From Clostridium ljungdahlii DSM 13528 (lineage in GTDB: Bacteria > Bacillota > Clostridia > Clostridiales > Clostridiaceae), in the NCBI RefSeq assembly GCF_000143685.1, contig NC_014328.1, positions 4,402,001 through 4,466,000 on the forward strand: a DNA stretch of 64,000 nt. The letters run 5' to 3'. Shown here piece after piece: positions 36,298-48,430 of this stretch; the first letter of the stretch is position 1; each line of letters opens with the position of its first letter. The position numbers were made by a program, and so were the translations under genes. Under the pieces are notes generated by a model, which was not told the origin of the DNA, ran no database searches, and worked only from the letters and a program-made list of their open reading frames with translations.

Positions 36298-36840
36298 CTA
36301 CTTCTTACCTGTTTTTCCTTCTTTACGTCTTATAACTTCATTTTCATACTTAATTCCTTTTCCCTTGTAAGGTTCAGGTCTTCTCCAATTTCTTATATCT
36401 GCTGAGACATCGCCTACTAATTCTTTGTCGATACCTTTTACTATAACTTTTGTAGGTGCAGGTGTTTCAAAAGTTATTCCTTCAACTGCCTCTACTTCAA
36501 TTGGATGTGAAAATCCTAAGTTTAAAACTAACTTTTTTCCTTGTAACTGAGCTCTATAACCAACACCTACTAATTCTAATGTCTTTGCATATCCTTCAGT
36601 TACACCAATAACCATATTATTTATTAATGCTCTAGTCAATCCATGAAGAGCTCTAGATTCTTTTTCATCATTATTTCTTTTAACTACTATTGAGTTATCC
36701 TCAACAGCAATATTCATATCTTTTCTCATAGCCTTTACAAGTTGGCCTTTAGGTCCTTTTACAGTAACAACGTTGTCTGGTGTTACTGTAAAGGTGACAC
36801 CACTTGGAATAGCTATTGGAAGCTTTCCTATTCTTGACAT
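36298..36840 (-). CDS. rplF: 50S ribosomal protein L6
   Basis: A 180-residue protein, [15 protein letters not shown] at the start and the conserved DPYKGKG-like segment [22 protein letters not shown] at the end. The start is ATG 36838-36840 with AGGAGG 7 nt upstream; the longer open frame upstream overlaps rpsH and is not used. Confidence 0.98.
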   Translation of the reverse strand: MSRIGKLPIAIPSGVTFTVTPDNVVTVKGPKGQLVKAMRKDMNIAVEDNSIVVKRNNDEKESRALHGLTRALINNMVIGVTEGYAKTLELVGVGYRAQLQGKKLVLNLGFSHPIEVEAVEGITFETPAPTKVIVKGIDKELVGDVSADIRNWRRPEPYKGKGIKYENEVIRRKEGKTGKK

Positions 36841-36913
36841 CATTACACCTCCTGTATTCCTAATAGGTTCATAATAAATATCATTTACTACTAATCTTAG
36901 TTCATTTCTAAAA

Positions 36914-37312
36914 CTACCATATGTAGCAAAGTACTTCTCCACCTACTCCTAATTTTCTTGCGTCTCTATCTGTAACAATTCCTTTAGATGTTGATATTAC
37001 TGCAACTCCAAGTCCATTTAAAACCTTAGGAATTTCTTCTTTTCTACAATAAACTCTTAATCCAGGTTTAGATATTCTCTTGAGTCCTGTTATAACCCTT
37101 TCTTTATCTTTACCATACTTCATTGAAAGTCTTATCATATTTACAGAACCATCTGTATATTCCTCTACATTCTTTATATATCCTTCTTGAAGCATTATAT
37201 TTAATAGTGCCTTCTTAATAGTTGAAGAAGGTACTTCTACTATTTCATGTCTAACAATATTTGCGTTTCTTATACGAGTAAGCAAATCTGCTATAGGATC
37301 AGTCATTACCAT
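36914..37312 (-). CDS. rpsH: 30S ribosomal protein S8
   Basis: A 132-residue central 16S rRNA-binding protein and classical translational repressor of the spc operon in E. coli. [18 protein letters not shown] at the start; C-terminal [32 protein letters not shown] lies 8 nt before the first ATG. Confidence 0.98.
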   Translation of the reverse strand: MVMTDPIADLLTRIRNANIVRHEIVEVPSSTIKKALLNIMLQEGYIKNVEEYTDGSVNMIRLSMKYGKDKERVITGLKRISKPGLRVYCRKEEIPKVLNGLGVAVISTSKGIVTDRDARKLGVGGEVLCYIW

Positions 37313-37344
37313 TTATTGTGCCTCCTTTCATCAATAACTAACAT

Positions 37345-37530
37345 TTACCAACTTGCTTTTCTGCAGCCAGGTATTTCACCCTTATACGCAAGTTCTCTAA
37401 AGCATATACGACATATACCATATTTTTTTAATACAGCATGAGGTCTTCCACATATTCTACATCTTGTGTAAGCCCTTGTTGGATATTTAGGTTCTTTTTT
37501 CCACTTTTCTATCAAAGCTTTACGTGCCAC
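37345..37530 (-). CDS. rpsZ: 30S ribosomal protein S14 type Z
   Basis: A 61-residue zinc-binding S14. Cys24, 27, 40 and 43 form the zinc site ([20 protein letters not shown]). This is the short C+ form. Between rplE and rpsH. AGGGA precedes its ATG. Confidence 0.98.
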   Translation of the reverse strand: MARKALIEKWKKEPKYPTRAYTRCRICGRPHAVLKKYGICRICFRELAYKGEIPGCRKASW

Positions 37531-37542
37531 GTTTTTCCCTCC

Positions 37543-38088
37543 TTATTTTTGAGCAAATGGCATTCCAAGAAGTTTAAGCAACTCTCTTGCTTCTTCATCA
37601 GTATTTGCAGTAGTGACAAAGATAACATCCATACCTCTGACTTTGTCTATCTTATCATATTCTATTTCAGGGAATATTAATTGCTCTTTAATTCCTATGG
37701 AATAATTTCCTCTACCATCGAAAGACTTATCTGGAACTCCTGAGAAATCTCTAACTCTTGGTAGTGCTATATTAATTAATTTATCTGCAAATTCATACAT
37801 ATATTGTTTTCTTAAAGTAACTTTACATCCTATAGCCATATTTTCTCTTATTTTAAAGTTTGCTATAGATTTTTTTGCTCTAGTTAAAACTGGTTTTTGT
37901 CCTGTAATTAAAGTTAAGTCACTAACTGCTGATTCTAAAACCTTTGGATTATCCTTAGCTTCTCCTACACCCATATTTATAACTATCTTATCAAGTTTTG
38001 GTGCCTGCATTATGTTCTTATATTTAAACTTATCCATTAAAGCAGGAATAACTTCCTTTTCATATTTCTCTTGTAACCTTGAACTCAT
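37543..38088 (-). CDS. rplE: 50S ribosomal protein L5
   Basis: A 181-residue 5S rRNA-binding protein. [39 protein letters not shown] and the C-terminal ITIFVTTA-like [24 protein letters not shown] are typical. AAAGGAGGG upstream of ATG. 12 nt before rpsZ. Confidence 0.98.
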   Translation of the reverse strand: MSSRLQEKYEKEVIPALMDKFKYKNIMQAPKLDKIVINMGVGEAKDNPKVLESAVSDLTLITGQKPVLTRAKKSIANFKIRENMAIGCKVTLRKQYMYEFADKLINIALPRVRDFSGVPDKSFDGRGNYSIGIKEQLIFPEIEYDKIDKVRGMDVIFVTTANTDEEARELLKLLGMPFAQK

Positions 38089-38110
38089 ATTTTTGCCCTC
38101 CTTTCAAAGA

Positions 38111-38428
38111 TTAAAATGTTTCTCCGCACTTTTTACATACTCTTACTTTTGTTCCATCATCTAATATTTTGTGACTTATTCTAGTTACACTTTTACATTT
38201 GTCACAATATAACATTACTTTTGAGCTATATATAGGAGCTTCTTTTTTAATTATGCCGCCCTGCATATTTTGCTTATTTGGTTTCTGATGTTTTGAAACT
38301 ACATTAACATCTTTAACAATGACTTTACCTGTTTTAGGCATAACCTTTAAAACTTCTCCTGTTTTTCCTTTATCTTTACCGGATATAACCATGACTGTAT
38401 CCTTTTTTCTAACGTGTACCTTTGCCAT
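38111..38428 (-). CDS. rplX: 50S ribosomal protein L24
   Basis: A 105-residue protein with an N-terminal KOW motif ([18 protein letters not shown]) and a C-terminal four-Cys cluster (YCDKCKS and VCKKCGE). The start is ATG 38426-38428, AAGGAGGTG upstream; a GTG three codons earlier overlaps that site. Confidence 0.97.
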   Translation of the reverse strand: MAKVHVRKKDTVMVISGKDKGKTGEVLKVMPKTGKVIVKDVNVVSKHQKPNKQNMQGGIIKKEAPIYSSKVMLYCDKCKSVTRISHKILDDGTKVRVCKKCGETF

Positions 38429-38446
38429 TATAGCCACCTCCTTATC

Positions 38447-38815
38447 TTATAGAACTTCAGGCGCTAGTGATAATATTTTTGTATAATCTTTATCTCTTAG
38501 CTCTCTCGCAACTGGTCCGAAGATACGAGTTCCCTTTGGTTGCTTATCATCTTTTATTATAACAGCAGCATTTTCATCAAACTTTATATATGAACCGTCT
38601 GCTCTTCTAAGTCCTCTTACAGATCTGACGATAACAGCCTTTACGACTTCTCCTTTTTTAACAACACCGCCTGGTGTTGCACTTTTAACGCTAGCAACTA
38701 TTGTATCACCGATGTTTCCCCATTTTCTCTTGGATCCACCTAAAACTCTTATACACATAATTTCCTTAGCTCCGGAATTATCTGCAACTTTCAATAATGT
38801 CTGTTGCTGAATCAT
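38447..38815 (-). CDS. rplN: 50S ribosomal protein L14
   Basis: A 122-residue protein, [21 protein letters not shown] at the start, [20 protein letters not shown] in the middle and [26 protein letters not shown] at the end. 19 nt before rplX. GGAGGG upstream of ATG. Confidence 0.98.
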   Translation of the reverse strand: MIQQQTLLKVADNSGAKEIMCIRVLGGSKRKWGNIGDTIVASVKSATPGGVVKKGEVVKAVIVRSVRGLRRADGSYIKFDENAAVIIKDDKQPKGTRIFGPVARELRDKDYTKILSLAPEVL

Positions 38816-38843
38816 TGAAAATACCCTCCTTTCAGCTATTATA

Positions 38844-39098
38844 CTATTTAGCCTTTTCTACTATTTCCACAAGTCTCCATCTTTTATCCTTTGATAAAGG
38901 TCTTGTTTCCATTATTAATACTCTATCATTATTCCTTGCTTCATTGTTTTCATCATGAGCTTTAAATTTAGTAGTTCTGTTAACTGTTTTTCCGTACAGT
39001 GGATGACGTACTTTAGTTTCAACTGCAACTACTATAGTTTTATCCATTTTATCTGAGATAACTCTTCCTGTTCTTGTCTTTCTGTATCCTCTTTCCAC
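38844..39098 (-). CDS. rpsQ: 30S ribosomal protein S17
   Basis: An 84-residue OB-fold protein with [27 protein letters not shown] and the C-terminal [23 protein letters not shown]10/spc boundary gene between rpmC and rplN. Confidence 0.98.
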   Translation of the reverse strand: MERGYRKTRTGRVISDKMDKTIVVAVETKVRHPLYGKTVNRTTKFKAHDENNEARNNDRVLIMETRPLSKDKRWRLVEIVEKAK

Positions 39099-39118
39099 AG
39101 AATAAACCTCCTTTCAAA

Positions 39119-39331
39119 CTATTGTTCAAATGATCTTAGCTCTTCTTCCCTAAGGATGGTTTTAATTTGGGCTATAGATTTTTTGACTTCCTTTATTCTC
39201 ATTGGATTTTCTAATTGACCTGTAGCCAACTGAAATCTCAAATTAAACAATTCTGACTTAAGATCTTGTACTTTTGCCTGTAAATCTTGAGTGCTGCTTT
39301 GTCTTAACTCTTGCAATTCTCTAGCCTTCAT
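39119..39331 (-). CDS. rpmC: 50S ribosomal protein L29
   Basis: A 70-residue two-helix protein, [21 protein letters not shown] at the start and [35 protein letters not shown] after it. The ATG 39329-39331 lies inside the end of rplP, overlapping by 11 bp, so the two are coupled. Upstream in-frame starts are inside rplP and rejected. Confidence 0.97.
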   Translation of the reverse strand: MKARELQELRQSSTQDLQAKVQDLKSELFNLRFQLATGQLENPMRIKEVKKSIAQIKTILREEELRSFEQ

Positions 39332-39764
39332 TGCTTTCACCACCCACTTCTTCAAAATCTTTTCTTGTAACGAACTTAGTCTTTATAGGCAATTTATGTG
39401 ATGCAAGCCTCATTGCTTCTCTTGCTACTGGTTCAGGAACACCTGATAGTTCAAATAATACCCTACCTGGTTTAACAACTGCTACCCAATATTCTGGTGA
39501 TCCTTTACCTGATCCCATACGTGTTTCAGCAGGTTTTTCTGTAATTGGTTTATCTGGGAAAATCTTTATCCAAAGTTTTCCTCCCCTTTTGATATATCTA
39601 TTTATAGCTATTCTGGCTGCTTCTATCTGATTTGCTGTTATCCATGCACATTCTGTAGCCTGTATAGCGTAATCTCCATATGCTATAAAATTACCTCTTG
39701 TAGCTTTGCCTTTCATTCTACCACGTTGTACTTTACGATGCTTAACTCTCTTAGGCATTAACAT
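39321..39764 (-). CDS. rplP: 50S ribosomal protein L16
   Basis: A 147-residue protein: [21 protein letters not shown], the [24 protein letters not shown] tRNA-facing loop, and [34 protein letters not shown] is 8 nt before the ATG. Overlaps rpmC. Confidence 0.98.
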   Translation of the reverse strand: MLMPKRVKHRKVQRGRMKGKATRGNFIAYGDYAIQATECAWITANQIEAARIAINRYIKRGGKLWIKIFPDKPITEKPAETRMGSGKGSPEYWVAVVKPGRVLFELSGVPEPVAREAMRLASHKLPIKTKFVTRKDFEEVGGESNEG

Positions 39765-39781
39765 ATGCTATTCCTCCTTCC

Positions 39782-40453
39782 CTATGCTTTAACTTCTTCC
39801 TTGTTTTCAACAGGTTTTTTAGCAGGGAGCACTTCTCCTCTATATACCCATACTTTTACACCTATTTTACCATATGTGGTATTTGCTTCTGCAAATCCAT
39901 AATCTATGTCGGCTCTTAATGTCTGGAGTGGAATTGTACCTTCATGGTATGACTCAGCTCTTGCAATTTCTGCACCACCAAGTCTTCCTGAACATGTAGT
40001 CTTAACACCCTTAACGCCAGACTTCATAGCTCTCTGTATTGTTTGTTTCATAGCTCTTCTAAAGGAAATTCTCTTTTCCAATTGCAAAGCTACATTTTCT
40101 GCCATAAGCTGAGCATCAGCTTCTGCCTGCTTTACTTCAACAATGTTTATAAGCACAGTTTTTTCAGTAACCATTTTTTGAATTTCAGCTTTTAAAGCAT
40201 TAATTCCTTGGCCGCCTTTTCCTATTATCATTCCAGGTTTTGCTGTAAATACATTTAGCTTAACTCTTTTTGCTGCTCTTTCAATTTGAATCTTTGAAAC
40301 TCCAGCAATAGCAGTTTTTTCTTTTACAAATTTTCTAATTTTATTATCTTCAACTATATTGTCTGCAAAATTTTTCTTATCTGCATACCATTTAGCATCC
40401 CATTCTTTAATAACACCAACTCTTAGGCCATGTGGATGTACTTTCTGTCCCAT
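39782..40453 (-). CDS. rpsC: 30S ribosomal protein S3
   Basis: A 223-residue mRNA-entry-channel protein with a KH domain ([25 protein letters not shown]) and the C-terminal domain containing [33 protein letters not shown]. Ends in the charged [12 protein letters not shown]. 19 nt after rplV. Confidence 0.98.
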   Translation of the reverse strand: MGQKVHPHGLRVGVIKEWDAKWYADKKNFADNIVEDNKIRKFVKEKTAIAGVSKIQIERAAKRVKLNVFTAKPGMIIGKGGQGINALKAEIQKMVTEKTVLINIVEVKQAEADAQLMAENVALQLEKRISFRRAMKQTIQRAMKSGVKGVKTTCSGRLGGAEIARAESYHEGTIPLQTLRADIDYGFAEANTTYGKIGVKVWVYRGEVLPAKKPVENKEEVKA

Positions 40454-40471
40454 CTGTTTCCCTCCTTCTTA

Positions 40472-40807
40472 TTACTCTCTTTCCTTAACTACCAAAGTTA
40501 TATGACTACTTCTCTTATTTATTCTAAATGCTCTACCTTGAGCATGTGGTTGAAATCTCTTTAATGTTGGGCCTTCACAAGCATAAGCTTCTGAAACATA
40601 TAGATTATCCTTATCTAAATCCAAATTATTCTCTGCATTAGCAACTGCTGATTTAAGAACTTTATTAACCACTACAGCTGCATCTCTTGGAGTATATTTT
40701 AATATAGCAAAAGCTTCATTTACATTTTTACCTCTAACTAAATTAAGTACAACTCCTACTTTCATTGAAGACATTCTAACATATCTAGCTATAGCCTTAG
40801 CTTCCAT
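40472..40807 (-). CDS. rplV: 50S ribosomal protein L22
   Basis: A 111-residue protein. Its C-terminal beta-hairpin ([32 protein letters not shown]) lines the nascent peptide tunnel, where macrolide-resistance changes occur; none obvious here. 21 nt after rpsS. Confidence 0.98.
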   Translation of the reverse strand: MEAKAIARYVRMSSMKVGVVLNLVRGKNVNEAFAILKYTPRDAAVVVNKVLKSAVANAENNLDLDKDNLYVSEAYACEGPTLKRFQPHAQGRAFRINKRSSHITLVVKERE

Positions 40808-40828
40808 TTATTCTACCTCCCTTCCTAA

Positions 40829-41125
40829 CTACTTTTGAGAAGCAACACGAGTTGTTTTTTCAGTTTTGTCTGCAACGTGTCCCCTGTATGTTCTAGTTAG
40901 TGCAAATTCTCCTAATTTGTGTCCTACCATATCCTCTGATATATATACAGGAACATGCTTTCTTCCATCATGAACTGCTATAGTGTGACCTATCATCTGA
41001 GGAAATATCGTTGAACTTCTTGACCAAGTTTTTACAACTTTCTTCTCACCATTTTTATTTAATTCATTTATTTTCTTTAAAAGTGCTTCTTGGACATAAG
41101 GTCCTTTTTTTACTGATCTGCTCAT
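40829..41125 (-). CDS. rpsS: 30S ribosomal protein S19
   Basis: A 98-residue head protein: [48 protein letters not shown], and [22 protein letters not shown] upstream of ATG. A hairpin lies in the 111-nt gap from rplB. Confidence 0.98.
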   Translation of the reverse strand: MSRSVKKGPYVQEALLKKINELNKNGEKKVVKTWSRSSTIFPQMIGHTIAVHDGRKHVPVYISEDMVGHKLGEFALTRTYRGHVADKTEKTTRVASQK

Positions 41126-41211
41126 TCATTTTGCCTCCCTTCATACAATTTGCATGATATAACTTTTTTGTTTATAGCTAAAAGCGACTAGTTTATTAAA
41201 TAGAAATCAGT

Positions 41212-41233
41212 GAAGAGAACATATATTCTCTTC
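41212..41233. repeat. Hairpin between rplB and rpsS
   Basis: GAAGAGAA-CATATA-TTCTCTTC, 8-bp perfect stem, right after the rplB stop inside the S10 operon. No U-tract. Candidate processing or attenuation site; the other genes of this operon are spaced by less than 30 nt, so the gap is unusual. Confidence 0.5.
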
Positions 41234-41236
41234 AAA

Positions 41237-42070
41237 CTATTTACTATTTCTTCTCTTAACTATAAATCTGTCTGAATACTTATTATGTTTTCTAGTCTTA
41301 TATCCTAATGCAGGTTTGCCCCAAGGAGTAAGTGGTCCTGGATGACCTACTGGAGCCTTACCTTCACCACCACCATGTGGATGGTCATTAGGGTTCATAA
41401 CAGAACCTCTAACTGTAGGTCTTACTCCTAAATGTCTCTTTCTTCCTGCTTTACCTATATTAACTATCTCATGAGTTAAGTTTGAAACTGTTCCAATTGT
41501 AGCTCTACATGCTATTCTTACATGTCTCATCTCGCCACTTGGAAGTCTTAATGTTGCATACTTTCCTTCTTTAGCCATAAGCTGAGCTGAAGCTCCTGCA
41601 GATCTTACAAGTTGTGCTCCCTTTCCTGCTTGTAATTCTACATTATGAATTATAGTACCAACAGGTATATTTACTAATGGCAAACAATTTCCAACTTTTA
41701 TATCTGCATCTGGTCCTGAAACTACAGCATCTCCAACTTTTAATCCAACTGGAGCTATTATATATCTCTTTTCTCCATCTGCATAAACTACCAAAGCTAT
41801 ATAAGCTGATCTATTAGGATCATATTCTATAGTAGCAACTTTTGCTGGTATACCATCTTTATTTCTCTTAAAATCTATTAATCTATACTTTTGCTTTGCC
41901 CCGCCACCTATATGACGAACTGTTATTTTACCGTGAGCATTTCTACCACCACTTCTTTTTAAAGCTGCAAGAAGTGATTTTTCTGGTACATCTGTAGTTA
42001 TTTCTTCAAATGTACTTACAGTCATATTCCTTCTTGAAGGTGTAGTAGGTTTAAATCCTTTAACTGCCAT
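41237..42070 (-). CDS. rplB: 50S ribosomal protein L2
   Basis: A 277-residue peptidyl-transferase-proximal protein. [26 protein letters not shown] and the C-terminal [24 protein letters not shown] with the catalytic-center-facing His are intact. First half has an OB fold, second an SH3-like barrel. Confidence 0.98.
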   Translation of the reverse strand: MAVKGFKPTTPSRRNMTVSTFEEITTDVPEKSLLAALKRSGGRNAHGKITVRHIGGGAKQKYRLIDFKRNKDGIPAKVATIEYDPNRSAYIALVVYADGEKRYIIAPVGLKVGDAVVSGPDADIKVGNCLPLVNIPVGTIIHNVELQAGKGAQLVRSAGASAQLMAKEGKYATLRLPSGEMRHVRIACRATIGTVSNLTHEIVNIGKAGRKRHLGVRPTVRGSVMNPNDHPHGGGEGKAPVGHPGPLTPWGKPALGYKTRKHNKYSDRFIVKRRNSK

Positions 42071-42124
42071 AACGGTATTCCCTCCTTTTTTCGCTTATCT
42101 GGATTTCTCCAATAACTGCTTTAA

Positions 42125-42424
42125 TTATTGTTCCATTCCATCAAAAAATTCTATTGTCTTACTATCTTCTTTAAGTTTTACAATAGCTTTTTTGAAATCC
42201 GCTCTTTTTCCAATATGAACGCCAACTCTTTTTTTCTTTCCTATATATCTTGCTGTTGTTACATTTTCAACGCTTACTCCGAAAACATCTTCTACAGCTT
42301 TCTTTATCATTGATTTGTTTGCATGTATGTCAACTATAAAGGTGTATTTCTTCTCATTCATACCAGCCATGCTCTTTTCTGTTACAACAGGCCTTCTTAT
42401 GATATCATAATTAGTATATTTCAT
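42125..42424 (-). CDS. rplW: 50S ribosomal protein L23
   Basis: A 99-residue tunnel-exit protein that docks trigger factor and [28 protein letters not shown] and [21 protein letters not shown]. Its ATG overlaps the rplD stop by one base (TAATG), so translation is coupled. Confidence 0.98.
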   Translation of the reverse strand: MKYTNYDIIRRPVVTEKSMAGMNEKKYTFIVDIHANKSMIKKAVEDVFGVSVENVTTARYIGKKKRVGVHIGKRADFKKAIVKLKEDSKTIEFFDGMEQ

Positions 42425-43044
42425 TATGCATACACCTCCTCAATTTTTGATACAGCGTCCTTTGTTATTATAAGTTTTTCATACTTTAATAAATCATAAA
42501 CATTTAAATTGTTAACAGGTATAACTGATACGCCCTGTATATTTCTACCTGATACATATACGTTTTTATTTGATTCAGCTGTAACAATCAATGCCTTCTT
42601 TGCATTGAATGCGTCTAACATCTTTACTATTTCTTTTGTTTTTGGAGTTTCTAATTCTAAGTTTTCCAAAACAACCATTTCGTTATCTGCTACTTTACTT
42701 GACAATGCTGATTTCATAGCTACTCTTTTAACTGATTTTGTAAGTGAAATTCTATAGTCTCTAGGTTTTACAGCAAAAACTATACCACCGTGAATCCATT
42801 GTGGTGCTCTTATAGATCCTTGTCTTGCTCTACCTGTTCCCTTTTGTCTCCATGGTTTAATTCCACCTCCAGAAACCTCAGCTCTAGTCTTTGCTGACTG
42901 AGTTCCCTGTCTCTTATTAGCAAGTAATGCTACAACTACTTGATGAACAGCATTTTCGTTTACTTCAACTCCAAATACTTTATCTGATAATTCAAAATCT
43001 TCTACTTTTTGACCTTCTTTATTAAATAATCCTACTTTAGGCAT
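42424..43044 (-). CDS. rplD: 50S ribosomal protein L4
   Basis: A 206-residue protein. The extended loop with [28 protein letters not shown] reaches the exit tunnel. In E. coli L4 represses its own S10 operon through the leader; the clostridial leader here is different and no such role is shown. Confidence 0.98.
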   Translation of the reverse strand: MPKVGLFNKEGQKVEDFELSDKVFGVEVNENAVHQVVVALLANKRQGTQSAKTRAEVSGGGIKPWRQKGTGRARQGSIRAPQWIHGGIVFAVKPRDYRISLTKSVKRVAMKSALSSKVADNEMVVLENLELETPKTKEIVKMLDAFNAKKALIVTAESNKNVYVSGRNIQGVSVIPVNNLNVYDLLKYEKLIITKDAVSKIEEVYA

Positions 43045-43068
43045 TCTGCATCCTCCTTTCTACTAAGA

Positions 43069-43698
43069 CTAAGCCTTAACTGTATTTCTTATTGCTACAA
43101 GTCCTTTGTTAGGTCCCGGTACTCCACCTTTTATTAAAATAATGTTTTTCTCAGGAATAACTTTTGCAACTTCTAAATTTAACACTGTTGTGTTTCTATT
43201 TCCCATATGTCCTGCCATTTTCATATTCTTGAATGTTCTGGACGGATCTGAGCAAGCTCCCATTGAACCTGGTGCCCTGTGAAATTTAGAACCATGGGAC
43301 ATTGGTCCTCTTTGAGCATTCCATCTTTTTATTGTACCTTGGAATCCCTTACCTTTAGAAACTCCAGATACATCAACTTTATCTCCTGCTGTGAAAACAT
43401 CTGCCTTTATTTCCTGGCCTTCCTTGTATTCACTAGCATTTTCAAGTTTGAATTCCTTTATAAATCTCTTTAATGTAACTCCTGCTTTTTCAAAATGTCC
43501 CTTCATTGGTTTGTTTACCAACTTTTCTCTTATATCGCTAAAACCAACCTGTACAGCCTCATATCCATCTTTTTCTACAGTTTTCTTCTGTATAACAGCA
43601 CAAGGTCCTGCTTCAATTACTGTAACAGGAATTACCTTTCCATTTTCATTAAATATTTGAGTCATACCAAGCTTTCTACCTAATATAGCTTTTTTCAT
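43069..43698 (-). CDS. rplC: 50S ribosomal protein L3
   Basis: A 209-residue protein: [21 protein letters not shown], the [22 protein letters not shown] loop that approaches the peptidyl-transferase centre, and [19 protein letters not shown] upstream of ATG. Confidence 0.98.
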   Translation of the reverse strand: MKKAILGRKLGMTQIFNENGKVIPVTVIEAGPCAVIQKKTVEKDGYEAVQVGFSDIREKLVNKPMKGHFEKAGVTLKRFIKEFKLENASEYKEGQEIKADVFTAGDKVDVSGVSKGKGFQGTIKRWNAQRGPMSHGSKFHRAPGSMGACSDPSRTFKNMKMAGHMGNRNTTVLNLEVAKVIPEKNIILIKGGVPGPNKGLVAIRNTVKA

Positions 43699-43767
43699 TT
43701 ACATACACCTCCTAAACATATTAGCGGATCGCCAAAACGGTCATAATAGTTAGTAATAAACCACTTA

Positions 43768-44076
43768 TTACAATTTTATTTCAATATCAACACCTGCTGG
43801 TAAGTCAAGTCTCATTAACGCATCAACAGTTTTTGGTGATGGGCTTATTATATCTATCAATCTTTTATGAGTTCTTATTTCAAATTGTTCTCTTGAATCT
43901 TTATATTTATGTGGGGCTCTCAAAATTGTAACCACATCTTTTTCTGTAGGCAGTGGTACTGGTCCTGCTACTTTTGCCCCTGTGGACTTAGCAGTTTCTA
44001 CTATCTTTTCAGATGATTGATCTAATATTGTATGATCAAAAGCCTTTAATCTTATTCTAATTTTTTGTTTTGCCAT
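43768..44076 (-). CDS. rpsJ: 30S ribosomal protein S10 (NusE)
   Basis: A 102-residue protein, [26 protein letters not shown] at the start, which also acts as NusE in transcription antitermination. [38 protein letters not shown] is typical. The start is ATG 44074-44076 with GGAGGG upstream; in-frame ATGs further up lie in the leader. First gene of the S10 operon. Confidence 0.97.
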
Positions 44077-44285
44077 TGTTATTTCCCTCCTTTTCATGCA
44101 CGCTATGCTTCTTACGTACAACAGCGGATATATTCTGTAAACTGTTCCAGGCGTTTCTTTTATTTTATGAAAGCACTGTCTTTACAAAATCACCGTCGCC
44201 TAAGTTCAAGACCTAGGCATACTCAGTCAAGAATTACCCGGAAGCCCGGCAACCTCTTGCCTCATCGCTGTTATAACATCACAAC
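44077..44285 (-). promoter_or_regulatory. Structured leader of the S10 operon
   Basis: A roughly 209-nt leader, rich in GC against its surroundings, runs from the promoter to rpsJ. Visible pairings on the minus strand: GGCAA/TTGCC, CCGGG/CCCGG-like around CTT, and GCCTA(N)TAGGC near 44190-44225. It looks like a ribosomal-protein or attenuation leader, but it does not match the E. coli L4-responsive S10 leader as I know it, and it has no T-box consensus. Confidence 0.6.
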
Positions 44286-44291
44286 TTCTTA

Positions 44292-44320
44292 ATTATACAA
44301 TAAATTTATATACATGACAA
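44292..44320 (-). promoter_or_regulatory. Promoter of the S10 operon
   Basis: Minus-strand TTGTCA (44315-44320), 17-bp spacer, perfect TATAAT (44292-44297). The transcript would start near 44285. Confidence 0.8.
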
Positions 44321-44343
44321 GTAAAAATTTATATTTCTGCCTA

Positions 44344-44379
44344 TTAAAAAGGAAAGAGTGCACTCTTTCCCTTTTAATA
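44344..44379 (-). terminator. Intrinsic terminator of the tuf gene at 44.4 kb
   Basis: ATTAAAAAGGAAAGAGTG and CACTCTTTCCCTTTTAAT pair with one mismatch, forming a strong stem 45 nt after the tuf stop. The end of the stem supplies a U-tract on the minus strand. Confidence 0.7.
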
Positions 44380-44423
44380 CAACATATTTAGTAAATTTTA
44401 CAAGCAATATATTTCTAGTTTAA

Positions 44424-45617
44424 TTACTCAGTTATTGTAGTAACAACACCTGAACCAACTGTTCTTCCGCCTTCTCTTATTGCAAATCTTAATCCTTCAT
44501 GCATTGCTACTGGTGTTATAAGTTCTACGTTCATGTCTATGTGGTCTCCTGGCATTACCATTTCTACTCCTTCTGGTAAAGCGATTGATCCTGTTACATC
44601 TGTTGTTCTGAAGTAAAATTGTGGTCTGTATCCATTGAAGAATGGTGTATGTCTTCCGCCTTCTTCTTTCTTAAGTACATATACCTGACCTACAAATTTC
44701 TTATGAGGATGTACTGTTCCTGGTTTTGCTAGTACTTGACCTCTTTCTACTTCATCTCTCTGTATTCCTCTTAATAGTACTCCGATGTTATCTCCTGCCA
44801 TTGCCTGGTCTAGAAGTTTTCTAAACATCTCTACTCCTGTACATGTTGTCTTCTTCTTTTCTTCCTTTAATCCTACTATCTCTAATTCGTCTCCGATTTT
44901 TAATACTCCACTTTCTACTCTTCCTGTTGCTACTGTTCCTCTTCCTGTTATTGTGAATACATCTTCTATTGGCATTAAGAAGTCTTTATCTGTTGGTCTT
45001 TCTGGTGTTGGTATATATTCATCTACTGCATCCATTAATTCATGTATGCATTTTGTTGTTTCTGGATCATCTGGGTTCTCTAATACCTTTAATGCACTTC
45101 CTACTATTATTGGTACGTCGTCTCCTGGGAATCCATACTCACTTAATAACTCTCTTACTTCCATCTCTACTAATTCTAGTAATTCTGGATCATCTACCTG
45201 GTCTGACTTATTTAAGAATACTACTATATACTGTACTCCTACTCTGCTTGCTAACAATATATGTTCTCTTGTCTGTGGCATTGGACCATCTGCTGCACTT
45301 ACTACTAGGATTGCTCCATCCATCTGTGCTGCTCCTGTTATCATGTTCTTTACATAATCTGCATGTCCTGGGCAGTCTACATGAGCATAGTGTCTCTTGT
45401 CTGTCTCATATTCTACATGCGCTGTATTTATTGTTATTCCTCTTTCTTTTTCTTCTGGTGCTTTATCTATTTCATCATACTTTGTTGCTGCTGCTTTTCC
45501 CTCTTTTGACAATACCATTGTTATTGCTGCTGTTAATGTTGTCTTACCATGGTCTACGTGTCCTATTGTTCCTATGTTTACATGTGGTTTGGTTCTTTCA
45601 TATTTTTCTTTTGACAT
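44424..45617 (-). CDS. tuf: Elongation factor Tu, copy 1
   Basis: A 397-residue GTPase that delivers aminoacyl-tRNA. G1 [10 protein letters not shown]3 [13 protein letters not shown]4 NKSD and G5 GSALK are all present, and the three domains are complete. It follows fusA as the last gene of the str operon. The protein is identical to the second copy at 60.4 kb, and the DNA differs at only a few silent sites. Confidence 0.98.
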   Translation of the reverse strand: MSKEKYERTKPHVNIGTIGHVDHGKTTLTAAITMVLSKEGKAAATKYDEIDKAPEEKERGITINTAHVEYETDKRHYAHVDCPGHADYVKNMITGAAQMDGAILVVSAADGPMPQTREHILLASRVGVQYIVVFLNKSDQVDDPELLELVEMEVRELLSEYGFPGDDVPIIVGSALKVLENPDDPETTKCIHELMDAVDEYIPTPERPTDKDFLMPIEDVFTITGRGTVATGRVESGVLKIGDELEIVGLKEEKKKTTCTGVEMFRKLLDQAMAGDNIGVLLRGIQRDEVERGQVLAKPGTVHPHKKFVGQVYVLKKEEGGRHTPFFNGYRPQFYFRTTDVTGSIALPEGVEMVMPGDHIDMNVELITPVAMHEGLRFAIREGGRTVGSGVVTTITE

Positions 45618-45656
45618 TACTCTTCCTCCTTAAATACACTAATATATTAATTAAAA

Positions 45657-47726
45657 TTAGCTATTTCTCTCTCCTACAATTTTCTCTTGAATACTCTTTG
45701 GCACTTCTTCATAATGGTCAAATGTCATTGAATAAACTCCTCTACCTTGTGTTCTAGATCTAAGTGTAGTAGCATATCCAAACATTTCAGACAATGGAAC
45801 AAAAGCTCTTATAATTTCAGCTCCTGATCTTGGATCCATTCCTTCGATTCTTCCTCTTCTGGAATTTATATCTCCCATTACATCTCCCATATACTCTTCT
45901 GGTATTGTAACTTCAACTTTCATCATTGGCTCAAGTAAAACTGGGTCTGCTTTATTCATAGCATTCTTAAATGCCATAGATCCAGCTATTTTAAATGCCA
46001 TTTCTGATGAGTCTACATCATGATAAGATCCATCATATAACTTAACTTTAAAGTTTATAGTTTCATATCCTGCAATTACACCATTTTGAGCAGCTTCTTG
46101 AATTCCATTATCAACTGGTCCAATGAATTCTTTAGGAATTGCTCCTCCTACAATGGCATTTTCAAATGTATATCCTTCTTCTGAAGGTGACATTTCTATG
46201 GAACAATCACCATATTGTCCATGTCCACCAGACTGTCTAATAAATTTACCTTGTGCTTTAACAGTTTTTCTAATAGTCTCTTTATAGGCAACTTGTGGCT
46301 CACCAACATTACATTCTACTTTAAATTCCCTTTGAAGTCTATCAACAATTATTTCTAAGTGAAGTTCTCCCATACCTGCTATAATTGTTTGACCTGTCTC
46401 TTGATCTGTATAAGTTTTAAATGTTGGATCTTCTTCAGCAAGTTTAGCTAAAGCTATACCCATTTTCTCCTGACCAGCCTTTGTCTTTGGCTCTATAGCT
46501 ACACGTATAACTGGTTCAGGGAATTCCATACTTTCAAGTACTATAGGACTGTTTTCATCACAAAGAGTATTACCTGTAGTAGTATCTTTCAATCCTACTA
46601 TAGCACCTAAATCACCTGCACGAAGTTCGTCAACTTCCTGTCTATGATTTGAATGCATCTTTACAAGTCTTGCAATTCTTTCTTTTTTTCCTTTTGTTGA
46701 GTTATATACATAAGTACCACTCTTCATAATTCCTGAGTAAACTCTTGTAAATGCTAATTTTCCTATAAAAGGATCTGTAGCAATTTTAAATGCCAATGCA
46801 GTTAATGGTGCATTATCATCAGCTACTCTTTCTTCTTCCTCTTTAGTATCCGGATTAGTACCCTTTACAGGTGGTACATCAAGAGGTGATGGCATAAAAT
46901 CAACTACAGCATCTATCATTGGCTGAACGCCTTTGTTCTTATAAGAAGATCCGCATAAAACTGGAACTATTTTATTTTCAATAACACCTTTTCTCATAGC
47001 AGCTACTATTTCTTCTTGTGTTATTTCTGCTCCATCTAAATATTTCATCATTAAATCTTCATCTACATCAGCTACTGCTTCAATTAAAGCTGTCCTATAC
47101 TCTTCTGCCTTATCTGCTAATTCATCAGGTATTTTAACTTCATCCATAACAGTTCCAAGATCATCTTCGTATATTATAGCTTCATTTCTAATAAGATCTA
47201 CTATACCTTTAAATTTATCTTCTGTTCCAATTGGGATTTGGATAGGAACTGCATTACAGTGTAATCTTTCTCTCAAAGTATTTATACACATGTAAAAATC
47301 TGCTCCTACTGAGTCCATTTTATTTACATAAACCATTCTTGGTACACCGTAATTATCTGCCTGCCTCCATACAGTTTCTGTTTGTGGTTCAACACCACTT
47401 TTGGCATCTAAAACAGTAACAGCTCCATCAAGAACTCTAAGTGATCTTTCAACTTCTACTGTAAAATCTACGTGTCCTGGTGTGTCTATTATATTTATTG
47501 CATGGCCTTTCCATTTACAAAAAGTAGCAGCAGAAGTTATAGTTATTCCTCTTTCTTGCTCCTGAGCCATCCAATCCATTGTAGCTTCACCATCATGTAC
47601 TTCTCCTATTTTATGGGTTATTCCCGTATAGAAGAGTATACGCTCCGTAGTAGTAGTTTTTCCGGCATCGATATGTGCCATTATTCCTATATTACGGAAC
47701 TTCTCTAGCGGATATTCTCTTTCCAC
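45657..47726 (-). CDS. fusA: Elongation factor G
   Basis: A 689-residue translocase GTPase. G1 [25 protein letters not shown] switch [13 protein letters not shown] and NKMD motifs are present, and domains II-V follow, ending [17 protein letters not shown]. Standard str order rpsL-rpsG-fusA-tuf. AGGAGG upstream of ATG. Confidence 0.98.
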   Translation of the reverse strand: MEREYPLEKFRNIGIMAHIDAGKTTTTERILFYTGITHKIGEVHDGEATMDWMAQEQERGITITSAATFCKWKGHAINIIDTPGHVDFTVEVERSLRVLDGAVTVLDAKSGVEPQTETVWRQADNYGVPRMVYVNKMDSVGADFYMCINTLRERLHCNAVPIQIPIGTEDKFKGIVDLIRNEAIIYEDDLGTVMDEVKIPDELADKAEEYRTALIEAVADVDEDLMMKYLDGAEITQEEIVAAMRKGVIENKIVPVLCGSSYKNKGVQPMIDAVVDFMPSPLDVPPVKGTNPDTKEEEERVADDNAPLTALAFKIATDPFIGKLAFTRVYSGIMKSGTYVYNSTKGKKERIARLVKMHSNHRQEVDELRAGDLGAIVGLKDTTTGNTLCDENSPIVLESMEFPEPVIRVAIEPKTKAGQEKMGIALAKLAEEDPTFKTYTDQETGQTIIAGMGELHLEIIVDRLQREFKVECNVGEPQVAYKETIRKTVKAQGKFIRQSGGHGQYGDCSIEMSPSEEGYTFENAIVGGAIPKEFIGPVDNGIQEAAQNGVIAGYETINFKVKLYDGSYHDVDSSEMAFKIAGSMAFKNAMNKADPVLLEPMMKVEVTIPEEYMGDVMGDINSRRGRIEGMDPRSGAEIIRAFVPLSEMFGYATTLRSRTQGRGVYSMTFDHYEEVPKSIQEKIVGERNS

Positions 47727-47804
47727 TTAAATTTCCTCCTCGCAAGTGTAAATTTAGGATTTGACAAAACTGCTTTAGTAAAAATACCAAAACAGTTTTT
47801 AATA

Positions 47805-48430
<626 letters not shown>

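Noticed and set aside
36841..36942. N-terminal extension of L6
   Set aside because: It overlaps rpsH, and the conserved MSRIGKLP start has its own AGGAGG.
44077..44285. T-box riboswitch in the rpsJ leader
   Set aside because: No T-box consensus (AGGGTGGNACCGCG-like) is seen.
44969..45757. Long leucine-rich plus-strand frames over both tuf genes
   Set aside because: They are shadows of codon usage in tuf; the Leu-rich low-complexity translation has no family.
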